The position numbers and the translations under genes were made by a program. From contig NZ_FORG01000004.1 in NCBI RefSeq assembly GCF_900113945.1, forward strand, positions 124,001 through 188,000: a stretch of 64,000 nucleotides of DNA. The letters run 5' to 3'. Each line of letters opens with the position of its first letter. Within the stretch, counting starts at the first letter, position 1. The notes under the pieces are model-generated. The model ran no database searches. It was not told where the DNA came from and saw nothing but the letters and a program-made list of their open reading frames with translations. Source of the stretch: Xenorhabdus mauleonii. Lineage in GTDB: Bacteria > Pseudomonadota > Gammaproteobacteria > Enterobacterales > Enterobacteriaceae. Positions 34,429 through 44,068 of this stretch are shown here, in pieces.

Positions 34429-37400
34429 TCAGAACCGCCAATTGGCATTCAGGAATACACCGTTATCCGTGTGGCTGCTGGATAAAACACCGTTATATCC
34501 CAGAGATAATTTAGTGTTTTCACTGATGCTTAATTCAGTTCCTGCTTTGACCACAGCAGCGTCACGCGAAGCTGAAACGCTATTGAGTGTAAATGCGGCA
34601 TTGCTATTGCTGAAACTTAATTTAGTACCGCGATCTACATTGCCAAACTGATGTTGCCAGCCTAACTCACCATACAAACTTACAGTAAGTTCATTTTCAG
34701 TCTGCCATTTTTTAGAGGCACGTAAACCTAAGGTCGAGAGAGTGGCATTTTTTGACTGTTTGCTAGCATTCAATGCCGCCGCGCCGCCATGTTCATTAAT
34801 GCCATCATTACGGAAGTTAACATGAGACAAGTTGGCAAATGGCTCTAATCCCACCAACGCGGTGTCCATGCTGTAAGCTGCTTCAGTAAACAATTGCCCG
34901 GTCTTCGCTCCATATTTCGCTTTCAGATTATCGAACTGGCTACCAAAGGCAACTGAACGTTTTGTATCAAAGCGATGCCAGCTATAAGCTACACCGGTAC
35001 GCAATGCTAAGGCATTAATTTGCTTGCTACCATAAATAGCAAGGTGGAAATTATTGCTATCCGCTGAGGTGTTAGCGCCACCATCCAGAGATGAGCGCGT
35101 ATAACCGGTCGCTACACCAAGCCGCCAATCATTGCCCAAATCTTTATCAGCACCCAGTAAGACACCGTAGTTAGATACACGGTAGCCACTGATGTCATCG
35201 CTGCCTTTAGCACGTTGCCAGTTACCTATCATCTGCGCCCAGACACCGTTTTGATCTACTTTGATATTTTGCCCGATCATGCCACCATCTGCCTGACGCA
35301 AGCGGGTATTCAGCGTATCGCGCAGATAACGGCTGTTATCGATTTGAGCACCAACGATATCTGCATGGATCTGACCAGACGAAAGTTGCTGAAATGCTTT
35401 ACTGGCTTGTACTGATGTATCAGACATCAGAATACTTTCGTATACCGGATGCCCAAGATTCAGTTTATCGGCAGCATTCGCCAATGAGCGCTCATTAGAT
35501 GTCTGAGCAAAACTTGAAAAACGGGTGGAATTGCGTTTGATATCCAACATCACGCGATTAGGCTGGTAACTTAGCCCTGTGCCAATGAACAAATAGTTCG
35601 GCTCGACAGCAGAAAATTGACCAGTGATCCCATTGTTTGCTTGCAAAATATTGTATTGCTGACCAAGCAAACTACGGACTTCTGGCTTCGATAATAAATT
35701 GCTGCCGTTTTCCAATTTAACCCTAACTTCACCACCCTTGATTGTTGCGGAACCATTGCTGGCAATGCGGTCGCCATAGCCTGGGTTATTTGGTGCAACT
35801 TCAATGTGGTAGAGTGAACCGTTGTGGAAAGTAACATCGCGATCAACACTCAATGTCCCACTTGAATCGGCATTACCCGGGGCAATATTAGCGCCGGCAT
35901 TGGCAACGATAGAACCCACTTTGCCGTTTCCGCCCAGTGTTGCGCCTTTCTGTACAGTGACGTCTGAAGTGATGCCGCCGCTAACTTGCAACAGACCATT
36001 TTCTACCAACGTTGGGCCTTTATAGGTGCTGTTTTTACCAGCAAGCTCAAGCATACCACTGCCCGTTTTCGTCAAACCGCCGTGACCACTGATATCATTG
36101 CTCCAACTATCATAGGCGCACTCAATGCTATCGCATACACGCTCTACAGTTGTTCCTTTTTCAACCACACCGCCGATGCCCGGGATATTGGCTATAAATT
36201 GAGTCTCAGTATAAGAACCCTTAATATAGAAATCGTTGGGAATATCTTTCTCTGTGATGAACATTTTAGGCCCATCAATGGCATCTTTCAGATTCAGCAT
36301 CCCCCAACCATACAGTTTATCCAGACCTGGATCGCCTAAATCAGTAGCCGTGGTTTTCAGAACATCAGAGATTTGTCCGGTGGTCATGTACGGGAAGCGT
36401 TGCATCAGGACGGCGGCGGCTCCAGCGACATGGGGAGAGGCCATAGATGTTCCGGTATAAGCCTCATATGTAGGATCAATCTTTAATTCGTTATCATCAA
36501 GAGCATCTTCGTCTATCCTTCCTCCTGGATTTAGAGAAACGAAACTACCTGTACTGCTGTAGATTTTTGTGCCGGGAGCCGACAAGCAGTAGCTGGCGGT
36601 ATAACCGCAGCTGGTTGATGAAAGATTGAGCTTATTTTCTTTGGTCACATTGGCGACACTGAGATAATTTTTCAATGCATCAGGGAAGAAATACGGCATG
36701 CCGGCATGTAACCAAGTCTCGTTATAGTTATTGGCATTTCCCGCTGCAAAAACAACTAATTTCCCTTCACGCGCTGCTCGTAATAATCCCGCGGTTCTCG
36801 TAGTGTAGTCATCACGAACTGGAATAGGGTAACGACTTAACCTATCTATTTCATCTTTGATTGGTTCGACATAGTCTTCGACATCTTTCAAGGTAACTTT
36901 ATAATAATGCACCGTACCATCTGGCAACCGGATTGGCTTACCGTTTTCATCTTTATAGTATTTAGGGCGAACACCCCAACTATTGTTAATAATGCGCGCA
37001 TTACTCTGTATCATGGCTTCTGTGCGGTTGAATTGGTTTTGCAAATACTTGCCAGTAATCAGCCCCGCATCAAATGCCACGCCATGCATTTCCTTACCGT
37101 CACGATTCGCTGCAATGATTCCGGAAACATGGTTCCCGTGAGCACCGAACTCAATGATTCCAGTATAGGGGTTTTCATCATAATTCCAGGGATCTTCCGG
37201 ACTAAGGATGTTCAGTTTTTTTGCAAATTCAGGGTGGTGGGTTACCGCTTCATCCAAAACACCAACATTGATGCCTTTTCCTGTGTAACCCCGGGCATAA
37301 GCATAATGGGCACCAATAGCGGCCAATCCCCATTGATGATTAAATTCTTCCGATAACCAGCTGTCAGGTAGATTTTTCTTACCTTGTTCGTGATATTCGG

Positions 37401-37488
37401 TCGCTGCCATTGACGCATTTACAGGTAATAATCCAAAAAATAATGTCATCCACAAAAAAATCGGTCGTGCCGAATTGTTTTTTTTCAT
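34429..37488 (-). CDS. Autotransporter subtilisin-like serine protease
   Basis: 1,019-residue type V secretion protein. Signal peptide to about residue 28. Peptidase S8 domain with D79 (GVLDEAV), H117 (GAHGNHVSGI), oxyanion N251 (FAAGNAN) and S348 (GTSMASPHVAG). A passenger linker with a PATR-type repeat (GGLTKTGSGMLELAGKNSTYKGPTLVENGLLQVSG) follows. The C-terminal beta-barrel of about 270 residues ends in the outer-membrane signature WRF. It resembles Serratia serine protease autotransporters (about 1,045 residues). Complete and probably active at the cell surface or after release. ATG 37488 is followed immediately by a Lys-rich n-region. Confidence 0.93.
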   Translation of the reverse strand: MKKNNSARPIFLWMTLFFGLLPVNASMAATEYHEQGKKNLPDSWLSEEFNHQWGLAAIGAHYAYARGYTGKGINVGVLDEAVTHHPEFAKKLNILSPEDPWNYDENPYTGIIEFGAHGNHVSGIIAANRDGKEMHGVAFDAGLITGKYLQNQFNRTEAMIQSNARIINNSWGVRPKYYKDENGKPIRLPDGTVHYYKVTLKDVEDYVEPIKDEIDRLSRYPIPVRDDYTTRTAGLLRAAREGKLVVFAAGNANNYNETWLHAGMPYFFPDALKNYLSVANVTKENKLNLSSTSCGYTASYCLSAPGTKIYSSTGSFVSLNPGGRIDEDALDDNELKIDPTYEAYTGTSMASPHVAGAAAVLMQRFPYMTTGQISDVLKTTATDLGDPGLDKLYGWGMLNLKDAIDGPKMFITEKDIPNDFYIKGSYTETQFIANIPGIGGVVEKGTTVERVCDSIECAYDSWSNDISGHGGLTKTGSGMLELAGKNSTYKGPTLVENGLLQVSGGITSDVTVQKGATLGGNGKVGSIVANAGANIAPGNADSSGTLSVDRDVTFHNGSLYHIEVAPNNPGYGDRIASNGSATIKGGEVRVKLENGSNLLSKPEVRSLLGQQYNILQANNGITGQFSAVEPNYLFIGTGLSYQPNRVMLDIKRNSTRFSSFAQTSNERSLANAADKLNLGHPVYESILMSDTSVQASKAFQQLSSGQIHADIVGAQIDNSRYLRDTLNTRLRQADGGMIGQNIKVDQNGVWAQMIGNWQRAKGSDDISGYRVSNYGVLLGADKDLGNDWRLGVATGYTRSSLDGGANTSADSNNFHLAIYGSKQINALALRTGVAYSWHRFDTKRSVAFGSQFDNLKAKYGAKTGQLFTEAAYSMDTALVGLEPFANLSHVNFRNDGINEHGGAAALNASKQSKNATLSTLGLRASKKWQTENELTVSLYGELGWQHQFGNVDRGTKLSFSNSNAAFTLNSVSASRDAAVVKAGTELSISENTKLSLGYNGVLSSSHTDNGVFLNANWRF

Positions 37489-38177
37489 GAGAGAGTTTCC
37501 ATTTTTAATAAAGTGGAGACTTTCAATTCGCTGTTTGGCACATCGCTCCTTGAAAAGTCCTTATTTATAAAACCGATGGTATAAATTGCGGCAAGCAGGC
37601 AGGGGGATTTAGCCCTATATAATAAAATATTAAATAGAGGATAAACTTTGCCATAACTATCTGCTTACAGAGCGATATAGCATAATAATCAAGACCAAAA
37701 TGCAATATTTTCTGTTAACCATTTTGTAACATAAGTTAAACAAAAAAGAAAAATACCGAAATATGCGTAAGATATTGATTGTGATCATGTTTTTGTGTTC
37801 ATGTGAAACTTTAACGAACCAAATTGTTAAGTTATTGTTAATAATTATAGTTGTTTTTATATTGCTTAAAGTTGCTATTTATTTCAGTGGGGATTTTGTT
37901 AATGGTTAATGGATTATTAATCATAAAAATTGATAAAGGAGAAAATATTTAAGCAATGGGTTATTTGTTTCGATGTTATAAATATATGATCCAATAATTA
38001 CAGCTGATAGAAAATAAAATTAAAAATATCTTGTTGTAAGTAGCGTAGCTTATTAATGGCGCTTAGTTCATAATAAGGAAGTTTGATATTAGAATAAGAG
38101 TAGCTGAAAAGAGATTAAAACTAAAAATGTAAGTAAACAACAGGTACCCATTACACTAACCAAATAAGAAAAATACT
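37489..38177. other. Long AT-rich gap between autotransporter and ATPase genes
   Basis: 689 bases, very AT-rich, with no credible gene on either strand. It carries the promoters of both divergent genes. I see no distinct repeat or RNA structure; its length and AT content could suit silencing by H-NS, which is inference. Confidence 0.5.
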
Positions 38178-39344
38178 ATGCTGACTTCTTTATCAATTTC
38201 CAACTATCGTTCTGTTTCTGAACTTACCATGTCATTAGGGCAATTGAACGTTATCACGGGTGAGAATGGCAGTGGGAAATCCAATCTATACAAAGCATTA
38301 CGTCTGTTGGCTGAAACAGCGAAAGGTGGAGTGATTAATTCTTTGGCTGAAGAAGGGGGCTTGTCATCCACTTATTGGGCAGGCCCAGAAGTGATTTCTG
38401 CTGGGATGCGACGGGGAGACACACTGATTGAAGGGCAACAGCGTAATAATGCTTTGCGACTTAAGTTAGGCTTTTCCAGTGATAGTTTTGGTTACGTTAT
38501 TACGTTGGGATTGCCTCATCCAAGCCGTTCTGCATTTTGCCGCGACCCTGAAATTAAACGAGAAGTCATTTTTAACGGCCCATACTATCGGCCTGCTTCA
38601 TCTTTAGTCGAGCGTAGGGGGAATAGCATTAAAATTCGGGATGGACGGCAGTGGAAAGTTGTTTCACAACATGTTCCTGTATACGGCAGCATGTTTGACT
38701 GGTTGGCTGACCCTACCGCTGTACCTGAAGTTTTTCATGTCCGTGAAATGATCCGAAATTGGCGTTTCTATGATCATTTCCGCACCGATAAAGAAGCACC
38801 GGCTCGCCAAACCCAGTTAGGCACACGAACACCTATCCTGCACCCTGACGGCCGTGACTTGGCAGCCGCGCTTCAGACCATCATAGAAATCGGCGATCCT
38901 AACGCGCTTTATCAGGCGATTGATGATGCATTTCCCGGCAGTCGGCTGGAAGTCATCTCGCATCATGATGGCCGTTTTTCGCTGGCATTTCACCAGAAAG
39001 GCTTATTGCGTCCTCTTTCTGGCACTGAATTATCAGATGGCACATTGCGTTTTATTCTTTGGGTCGCGGCGCTGTTAACACCTCGTCCTCCTGAACTGAT
39101 GGTGCTCAACGAGCCAGAAACCAGCCTGCATCCTGATCTGTTGCCTGCACTGGCAAGGCTGATTTTGCGGGCATCACAACATTCCCAAGTTTGGGTAATC
39201 TCACACGCTAACCGGCTAGTGAATAGCCTTATCCGCGCCCCAAATTGCCAACATATCGAACTGGAAAAAGAGTTGGGGCAAACCAAAATCAAGGGCCAAG
39301 GTATACTGGACGCCCCCGCCTGGCATTGGCCAAATGAAGGTTGA
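38178..39344 (+). CDS. RecF/OLD-like AAA family ATPase (orphan)
   Basis: 388-residue SMC/ABC-like ATPase. The Walker A motif is TGENGSGKSNL (about 29-39), an ABC-signature-like segment is LSGTELSDGTLRF, the Walker B is LMVLNEPETSLHPDLLP, and the His switch is VWVISHANRLV. No nuclease or TOPRIM domain is fused. Homologues are often solitary predicted ATPases; some related proteins act in phage defence with partner nucleases, but no partner is seen here. It is divergent from the autotransporter and ends 16 bases before a convergent regulator gene. Role unknown. Confidence 0.78.
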   Translation: MLTSLSISNYRSVSELTMSLGQLNVITGENGSGKSNLYKALRLLAETAKGGVINSLAEEGGLSSTYWAGPEVISAGMRRGDTLIEGQQRNNALRLKLGFSSDSFGYVITLGLPHPSRSAFCRDPEIKREVIFNGPYYRPASSLVERRGNSIKIRDGRQWKVVSQHVPVYGSMFDWLADPTAVPEVFHVREMIRNWRFYDHFRTDKEAPARQTQLGTRTPILHPDGRDLAAALQTIIEIGDPNALYQAIDDAFPGSRLEVISHHDGRFSLAFHQKGLLRPLSGTELSDGTLRFILWVAALLTPRPPELMVLNEPETSLHPDLLPALARLILRASQHSQVWVISHANRLVNSLIRAPNCQHIELEKELGQTKIKGQGILDAPAWHWPNEG

Positions 39345-39360
39345 CAATAATGACGAACAT

Positions 39361-40143
39361 TCAGTTTTCGGCATGAACAATAAGGCGCAGGTGCCTTTCT
39401 ACGTCAATCACCATTGACGTATAATCAAAAGAAATGGTGCGGCCATGGATATTTAATTCCCTGACACCGTTGCAGGGTTCGTATATTTCATGTCTGTGCC
39501 ACATTTCGTAGAAATCAGGGGAGATCTTCAGTAGGTTATTGACGAGATCTTGCATATAAGTGTTTTGAGTTGTCAGGGCATAATCGCGCCGAAAACTTGC
39601 CAACATGCGATAGGCATATTTTTCCCAATCATAAAATAGATGCCGATAATATTCGCTTGTAAATAAAAGCAATAGGAAGTTTTGTTGTGTGCTCTCGAAC
39701 TGACTAAAACGAAAATATTCATCTGCCGGTTGGTTATAAGCTAAAACGTCCCAGTGGAGATTAAGCACATATGTTAGATGTGGGGACAAATCTTCCATAA
39801 TACGTTGAATCAACGGGGAAACAACGTGCTGTGTTTCACCCGTTTCAGCAGGTTCACGCATATGTGCCAATAAGTATAAGTGCCTTCTTTCAGCCATATT
39901 CAGCATTAACACTTTGGCAAGATTATCCAGAAAAGTAGCAGAAACCCCGATATCTCGCCCCTGTTCCAGCCATGTATACCAGGTTAACCCAACACCCGCT
40001 AAAGCCGCGATTTCTTCACGTCTTAAACCCGGTGTACGACGGCGTCCAATATTGGGTAATCCAACAGATTCAGGATTGATACTTTCTCTTTTAGCACGCA
40101 AAAAATTGGCTAATTCAGTACGGGAACGCTGTAATTTTGTCAT
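39361..40143 (-). CDS. XRE-type regulator with MmyB-like ligand domain
   Basis: 260 residues. The N-terminal helix-turn-helix has the family block GRRRTPGLRREEIAALAGVG followed by TWYTWLEQGRDI. The C-terminal MmyB-like domain (VLNLHWDVLAYNQPADEYF) is related to PAS folds and may bind a fatty acid or small molecule. It is divergent from the MFS/FMN-protein operon at 40261-42311, so it most likely controls those genes through the 117-base gap. Confidence 0.87.
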   Translation of the reverse strand: MTKLQRSRTELANFLRAKRESINPESVGLPNIGRRRTPGLRREEIAALAGVGLTWYTWLEQGRDIGVSATFLDNLAKVLMLNMAERRHLYLLAHMREPAETGETQHVVSPLIQRIMEDLSPHLTYVLNLHWDVLAYNQPADEYFRFSQFESTQQNFLLLLFTSEYYRHLFYDWEKYAYRMLASFRRDYALTTQNTYMQDLVNNLLKISPDFYEMWHRHEIYEPCNGVRELNIHGRTISFDYTSMVIDVERHLRLIVHAEN

Positions 40144-40260
40144 TTGTTTAGACCATTACTTTTAATAACAGTATAAGTGGTTAAATTGTAACAGCATAAT
40201 AAGGCCATTAGAATCCACCGATATCAGGCTATTTACCGAAAAACTGTGGGGGTTCTAATT

Positions 40261-41670
40261 ATGACCAAAAAAGATTATTTAGCTCTATCTGTGCTGTTAT
40301 CAGCTGGATTTTTGACTATTTTTGATCTTTTTGTTGTCAATATTGCCATCGCTAATATCCAGTTACACTTACAGGCAAGTTTATTACAAATTACTTTGGT
40401 TATTGTCAGCTATGAAATTGGATTTGGTTTATTGTTAATAACAGGAGGGCGCTTAGGTGATTTATTTGGCCGGCGACGCTTGTTTCAAATAGGTATATTC
40501 GCTTTTATCTTAACATCCTTGCTATGCGGAATTGCATCTACAGCAAATTTCTTGGTTTTTGCACGTTTTATTCAAGGATTATCAGCCGCGCTGTTATTTC
40601 CTCAGGTTTATGCCAGCATCCGCGTGAGTTTTGATGCAGAGAATAGCCGCCGGGCATTTGGTTTACTCGGAATGACTTTGGGGTTAGCCGCCATTGCCGG
40701 GCAAATATTAGGTGGCTGGATAATTTCTGCAAATCTATGGAACCTACAATGGCGCACTATTTTTTTGGTAAACATACCGGTTGGTTTATTGGCGTTGATT
40801 TTTTCAAGGCATATCCGTGAAAGTCTTGCCCCTGAAAAATCAGAATTAGATTTGATGGGTGTCTTACTTTCCGGCATTGGGATTTTTGCCTTATTATTGC
40901 CATTATTGATTGGCCCGACATTTAACTGGCCTATGTGGTGCTGGGCATTACTCTTCTTTGCTTGTATCACACTTCTGCAATTTGCACGGCATGAAAAACA
41001 ATACGCCAAGCAGGGTAAAAAACCATTATTGGATTTTAATCTGTTAAAAAACAAACAATTCTTTTTAGGATGTGTGCTGGTTCTGTTTATTTATTCCACT
41101 TCCAGTTCATTTTTCCTTGTCTTCGCGTTGTTTTTACAAAACGATTTAGGCTTTAATCCATTTAATGCTGGATTATTGTTTGCTCCTGCCAGCGTGGCAT
41201 TTGTTTTTTCCTCGCTCAATGCGGCTCATTTGGTTAAGCGTTTTGGCAGTAACGTCATAACCGGCGGCGCATTGCTCTATTTTCTCTCCTTTATTGCTTT
41301 AATTGTTACCATTATGGCCGTTTCATCAATAACAATATTGTTATTTTTAATCGTGCCAATCCTGATGTTACTTGGATATGGACAGGGGTTAATTATGACG
41401 CCATTGCTCAATATTGTTTTATCTTTTGTCAATGTACAATTTGCGGGAATGGCTTCAGGTATTATTGCAACATTACAGCAAGTTGGTGCTGCATTTGGGG
41501 TGGCTATTGTCAGCGTATTAGTTCAGTACCATACAAATAGTGTGGATTCCCTCTCTTCTATAGCATCTCAAAATGCTTTTGCCCAAAGTATGCTCTACAA
41601 TGTTTTTGCTGCTTTTGTTTCATTTTATTTATTGAAAATATTACATCGGAATAAGATGCAAACGCCCTAA
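40261..41670 (+). CDS. MFS transporter, DHA2-like (14 helices)
   Basis: 469-residue inner-membrane antiporter. The helix 1 motif DLFVVNIAIANI (D1 motif of the DHA2 family), motif A GGRLGDLFGRRR and the motif C region GLAAIAGQILGGWI point to a 14-helix drug exporter of the EmrB/QacA type. I chose the ATG at 40261 with GGGGG eight bases upstream. It is followed by an FMN-binding protein gene 26 bases later and lies opposite an MmyB-like regulator. Confidence 0.87.
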   Translation: MTKKDYLALSVLLSAGFLTIFDLFVVNIAIANIQLHLQASLLQITLVIVSYEIGFGLLLITGGRLGDLFGRRRLFQIGIFAFILTSLLCGIASTANFLVFARFIQGLSAALLFPQVYASIRVSFDAENSRRAFGLLGMTLGLAAIAGQILGGWIISANLWNLQWRTIFLVNIPVGLLALIFSRHIRESLAPEKSELDLMGVLLSGIGIFALLLPLLIGPTFNWPMWCWALLFFACITLLQFARHEKQYAKQGKKPLLDFNLLKNKQFFLGCVLVLFIYSTSSSFFLVFALFLQNDLGFNPFNAGLLFAPASVAFVFSSLNAAHLVKRFGSNVITGGALLYFLSFIALIVTIMAVSSITILLFLIVPILMLLGYGQGLIMTPLLNIVLSFVNVQFAGMASGIIATLQQVGAAFGVAIVSVLVQYHTNSVDSLSSIASQNAFAQSMLYNVFAAFVSFYLLKILHRNKMQTP

Positions 41671-41696
41671 AAACAATAGGCATAAAGAGGAGAATA

Positions 41697-42311
41697 ATGA
41701 TGAGTAAGAAAATTACTGATATTGAGGCACTGGAACAAATATATGGAAAACCTTCCGGAGGTTCAATATTTAAGGAAGTCAGTTATATTCACCCTGTATA
41801 TCGTCCTTTTATTGAATCTGCGCCTTTTGTTGCATTAGCGACAGTGGGGCCTGAAGGAATGGATGTTTCTCCTCGCGGTGATCAAGCTGGGTTTATTCAT
41901 ATTGCAGATGAAAAAACATTACTGTTGCCAGACAGAGTAGGGAATAACCGTGTTGATAGCTTGCGTAATGTCTTGCAGGATGATCGCGTTGCTCTATTAT
42001 TCTTGATTCCGGGTATTGGTGAAACATTGCGTATCAATGGCCGGGCAGAGATTATTATTGATCCTGAAATATTAGAACGTTGTGCTTACCGCAATATACT
42101 GCCTCGTTCAGTATTGCGTATAACGGTAGATACTGTTTTCTTCCAATGCTCTCGCGCTATTTTGCGCTCAGGCTTATGGGATGCTTCTGCTCAACTGGAA
42201 CGCAGTGCCTTACCCAGCGCAGGGAAAATCTTAAAAGAGATCAAAAGTGGCTTTGATGATGTAGATTACGATGCAAGATTACCTCAGAGGTTGAAAGACA
42301 ATCTGTATTAA
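41697..42311 (+). CDS. Pyridoxamine 5'-phosphate oxidase-like flavin-binding protein
   Basis: 204 residues of the split-barrel FMN-binding fold, close to the MSMEG_1061-type family. The block APFVALATVGPEGMDVSPRGDQAGF with the later NNRVDSLRNVL marks it. Such proteins are flavin-dependent reductases or F420/FMN-binding oxidoreductases. GAGGAG precedes the paired ATGs at 41697 and 41700. Second gene of the MFS operon, so it may modify the same compound that the pump exports. Confidence 0.82.
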   Translation: MMSKKITDIEALEQIYGKPSGGSIFKEVSYIHPVYRPFIESAPFVALATVGPEGMDVSPRGDQAGFIHIADEKTLLLPDRVGNNRVDSLRNVLQDDRVALLFLIPGIGETLRINGRAEIIIDPEILERCAYRNILPRSVLRITVDTVFFQCSRAILRSGLWDASAQLERSALPSAGKILKEIKSGFDDVDYDARLPQRLKDNLY

Positions 42312-42651
42312 TCTGAATTTGATTTATCTTGAGCTTAGTTTTTATTGACCTTTATACAGAAATATATTGAGTTGGTTATTTTTAAACCATAAAGATTAAA
42401 TTCAAATCAATATTTGTTCTGTAATTAAACAAAAATGCCAAATAACCCATATACTGTGTTTTTATACAGTGTGTGGGTTGTTAGAATTTCATGAGAAAAG
42501 AATTAGTAGAAATTGGGATCATTATTCTTGGTCATTGTGCTTTTCATTTCAGAAATTTTGAATAGAGGTTGTAGAGCGGGGTAATAGAAGATTGGAGCAG
42601 ATATACTCGGCCCTGCAAAAATTTGAGCCGAGTACGAAAATGGTTGTTGAA
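42312..42651. other. Gap with a strong hairpin between convergent genes
   Basis: 340 bases without a gene. At 42444-42479 a 14-bp stem AACCCATATACTGT / ACAGTGTGTGGGTT (two G-T pairs) with an 8-base loop probably terminates transcription of the MFS operon. Confidence 0.55.
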
Positions 42652-43248
42652 TTACATCCCGTTTTGATAGTTACGGCTTTCTTCTTTAATCTCTTCGCGA
42701 ACCAGCCTCAATGCCTTAGTGTAAGATTTGAGTAGTTTCAATGTATAGTTAACACGGCCTTCAAATGCAGGATTACTGCACACAAAATTATCTGATATCA
42801 ACTCGCTGCTCTGGCGGAAAATTAAATGATCCGGCAAGAAGCACACATGGTTGTTTTTGAACCCTGTCATGCGTAATTCGCAGAGAGGATAAACACCATT
42901 CGTTCCGCTGGATACACTGGCTAATAATGTCGGTTTATGGCCTAGTTCAGCCAATGAGCAATGTAACAAGAAGTTCTTTAATGCGGGTGTTACCATGCCA
43001 TGCCATTCTGGCGTGATGAAAATAAATGCTTCGCTTTTTCTTAAATCCCGCGCAATGACTTGCCATGGATGAGACTCTGCAGATATATCCGTGGTAAAAC
43101 CATCATGCAAGGGTAATTCCACGTTTGAAAGATCAAAAACTTGCACATCAGTAAAACCGTGTTCAACACTTAGTTTTTGCAAGTAATTAGCGATACGTTG
43201 ACTGTTAGAATCTGGGCGCTGGCTGCCAGAGATAATAGTAAGTTTCAT
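42652..43248 (-). CDS. NADPH-dependent FMN reductase
   Basis: 198-residue flavodoxin-fold reductase. The phosphate-binding loop SGSQRPDSNSQRIA and the second FMN loop TPEWHGMVTPALKNFLLH are typical of the SsuE/ChrR/ArsH-type family. Cytosolic; reduces flavin or quinones with NAD(P)H. The ATG at 43248 has AGGAAAA upstream; a start seven codons earlier lacks support. It is divergent from a MarR gene 175 bases away, suggesting redox- or drug-responsive control. Confidence 0.85.
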   Translation of the reverse strand: MKLTIISGSQRPDSNSQRIANYLQKLSVEHGFTDVQVFDLSNVELPLHDGFTTDISAESHPWQVIARDLRKSEAFIFITPEWHGMVTPALKNFLLHCSLAELGHKPTLLASVSSGTNGVYPLCELRMTGFKNNHVCFLPDHLIFRQSSELISDNFVCSNPAFEGRVNYTLKLLKSYTKALRLVREEIKEESRNYQNGM

Positions 43249-43423
43249 GGATTTTCCTGTTATTTTCATCAGTTAGTTAAAACTGAATTCCATTACACTC
43301 TATGTAGGCTTAGAGGTTTTATAGTTATTTTAAATCTGAATAAAAGAGAGGTTAAAATAATAGCCTAAATGACCTTTATCAAGTATCTTTTTATCGGAAC
43401 AAAGTGAATAGGACAAAAAAAGC

Positions 43424-43915
43424 ATGATGTATGATCACGTTGACCGATTACTCATACAGTGGAAACAACAACGCCCAGATCTTGAACTATCGTCAATGAG
43501 CGTCATTGGACGACTAGGCCGCATAAATAAAATAATTGAGCAACGTTTGCAACATACTTTTAAGGAATATGGTCTGAGTGCGGTTGAATTTGATATTCTT
43601 GCAACATTACGTCGCAGCAATGCACCAATTACGCCAACTGAAATGTATCAATCCATCATGCTCACTTCCGGTGCAATGAGTACCCGTATTGAGCATATGG
43701 TACAGCGAGGGCTAATTGAGCGAACGGCTAATGCAGAGGATCGGCGTAGTCGTAAAGTCTTTCTGACGTCTGAAGGAAAAGCACTTATAGACAAAGCAAT
43801 GGAAAATCATTTAGATAATCAAAAAGCTGTCCTTAAGCCTCTGACAGACGCGCAGCAAGAGCAATTGGCAAAGTTATTGCAGCAATGGTTGTTGAGCAAT
43901 GAATCAGGCAGTTAA
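43424..43915 (+). CDS. MarR-family transcriptional regulator
   Basis: 163 residues. Winged helix with the DNA-recognition segment TPTEMYQSIMLTSGAMSTRIEHMVQRGLIER and the wing NAEDRRSRKVFLTSEGKAL. Dimerisation helices lie at both ends. It probably represses the divergent FMN reductase gene; no redox Cys is seen, so a small ligand is more likely than oxidation sensing. Confidence 0.87.
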   Translation: MMYDHVDRLLIQWKQQRPDLELSSMSVIGRLGRINKIIEQRLQHTFKEYGLSAVEFDILATLRRSNAPITPTEMYQSIMLTSGAMSTRIEHMVQRGLIERTANAEDRRSRKVFLTSEGKALIDKAMENHLDNQKAVLKPLTDAQQEQLAKLLQQWLLSNESGS

Positions 43916-44003
43916 ATATTATCCGGATGGTGTAAACGTTATCTTTTCTCAAGGGAATAATTAAATTTCCCGCATAAGAAAATGTTTTAAACGCATTTGC
44001 AAA

Positions 44004-44037
44004 TTAATTCGCCCTGACATAAGTCAGGGCGAATTAA
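44004..44037. terminator. Strong bidirectional hairpin terminator
   Basis: Perfect 15-bp stem TTAATTCGCCCTGAC / GTCAGGGCGAATTAA with an ATAA loop, between the convergent marR and TonB receptor genes. Confidence 0.85.
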
Positions 44038-44068
44038 ACCTACAAACAACAAATAAAAACAACAAATA

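Noticed and set aside
36907-37356. 149-codon plus-strand ORF inside the autotransporter gene
   Set aside because: Antisense shadow of the peptidase S8 domain.
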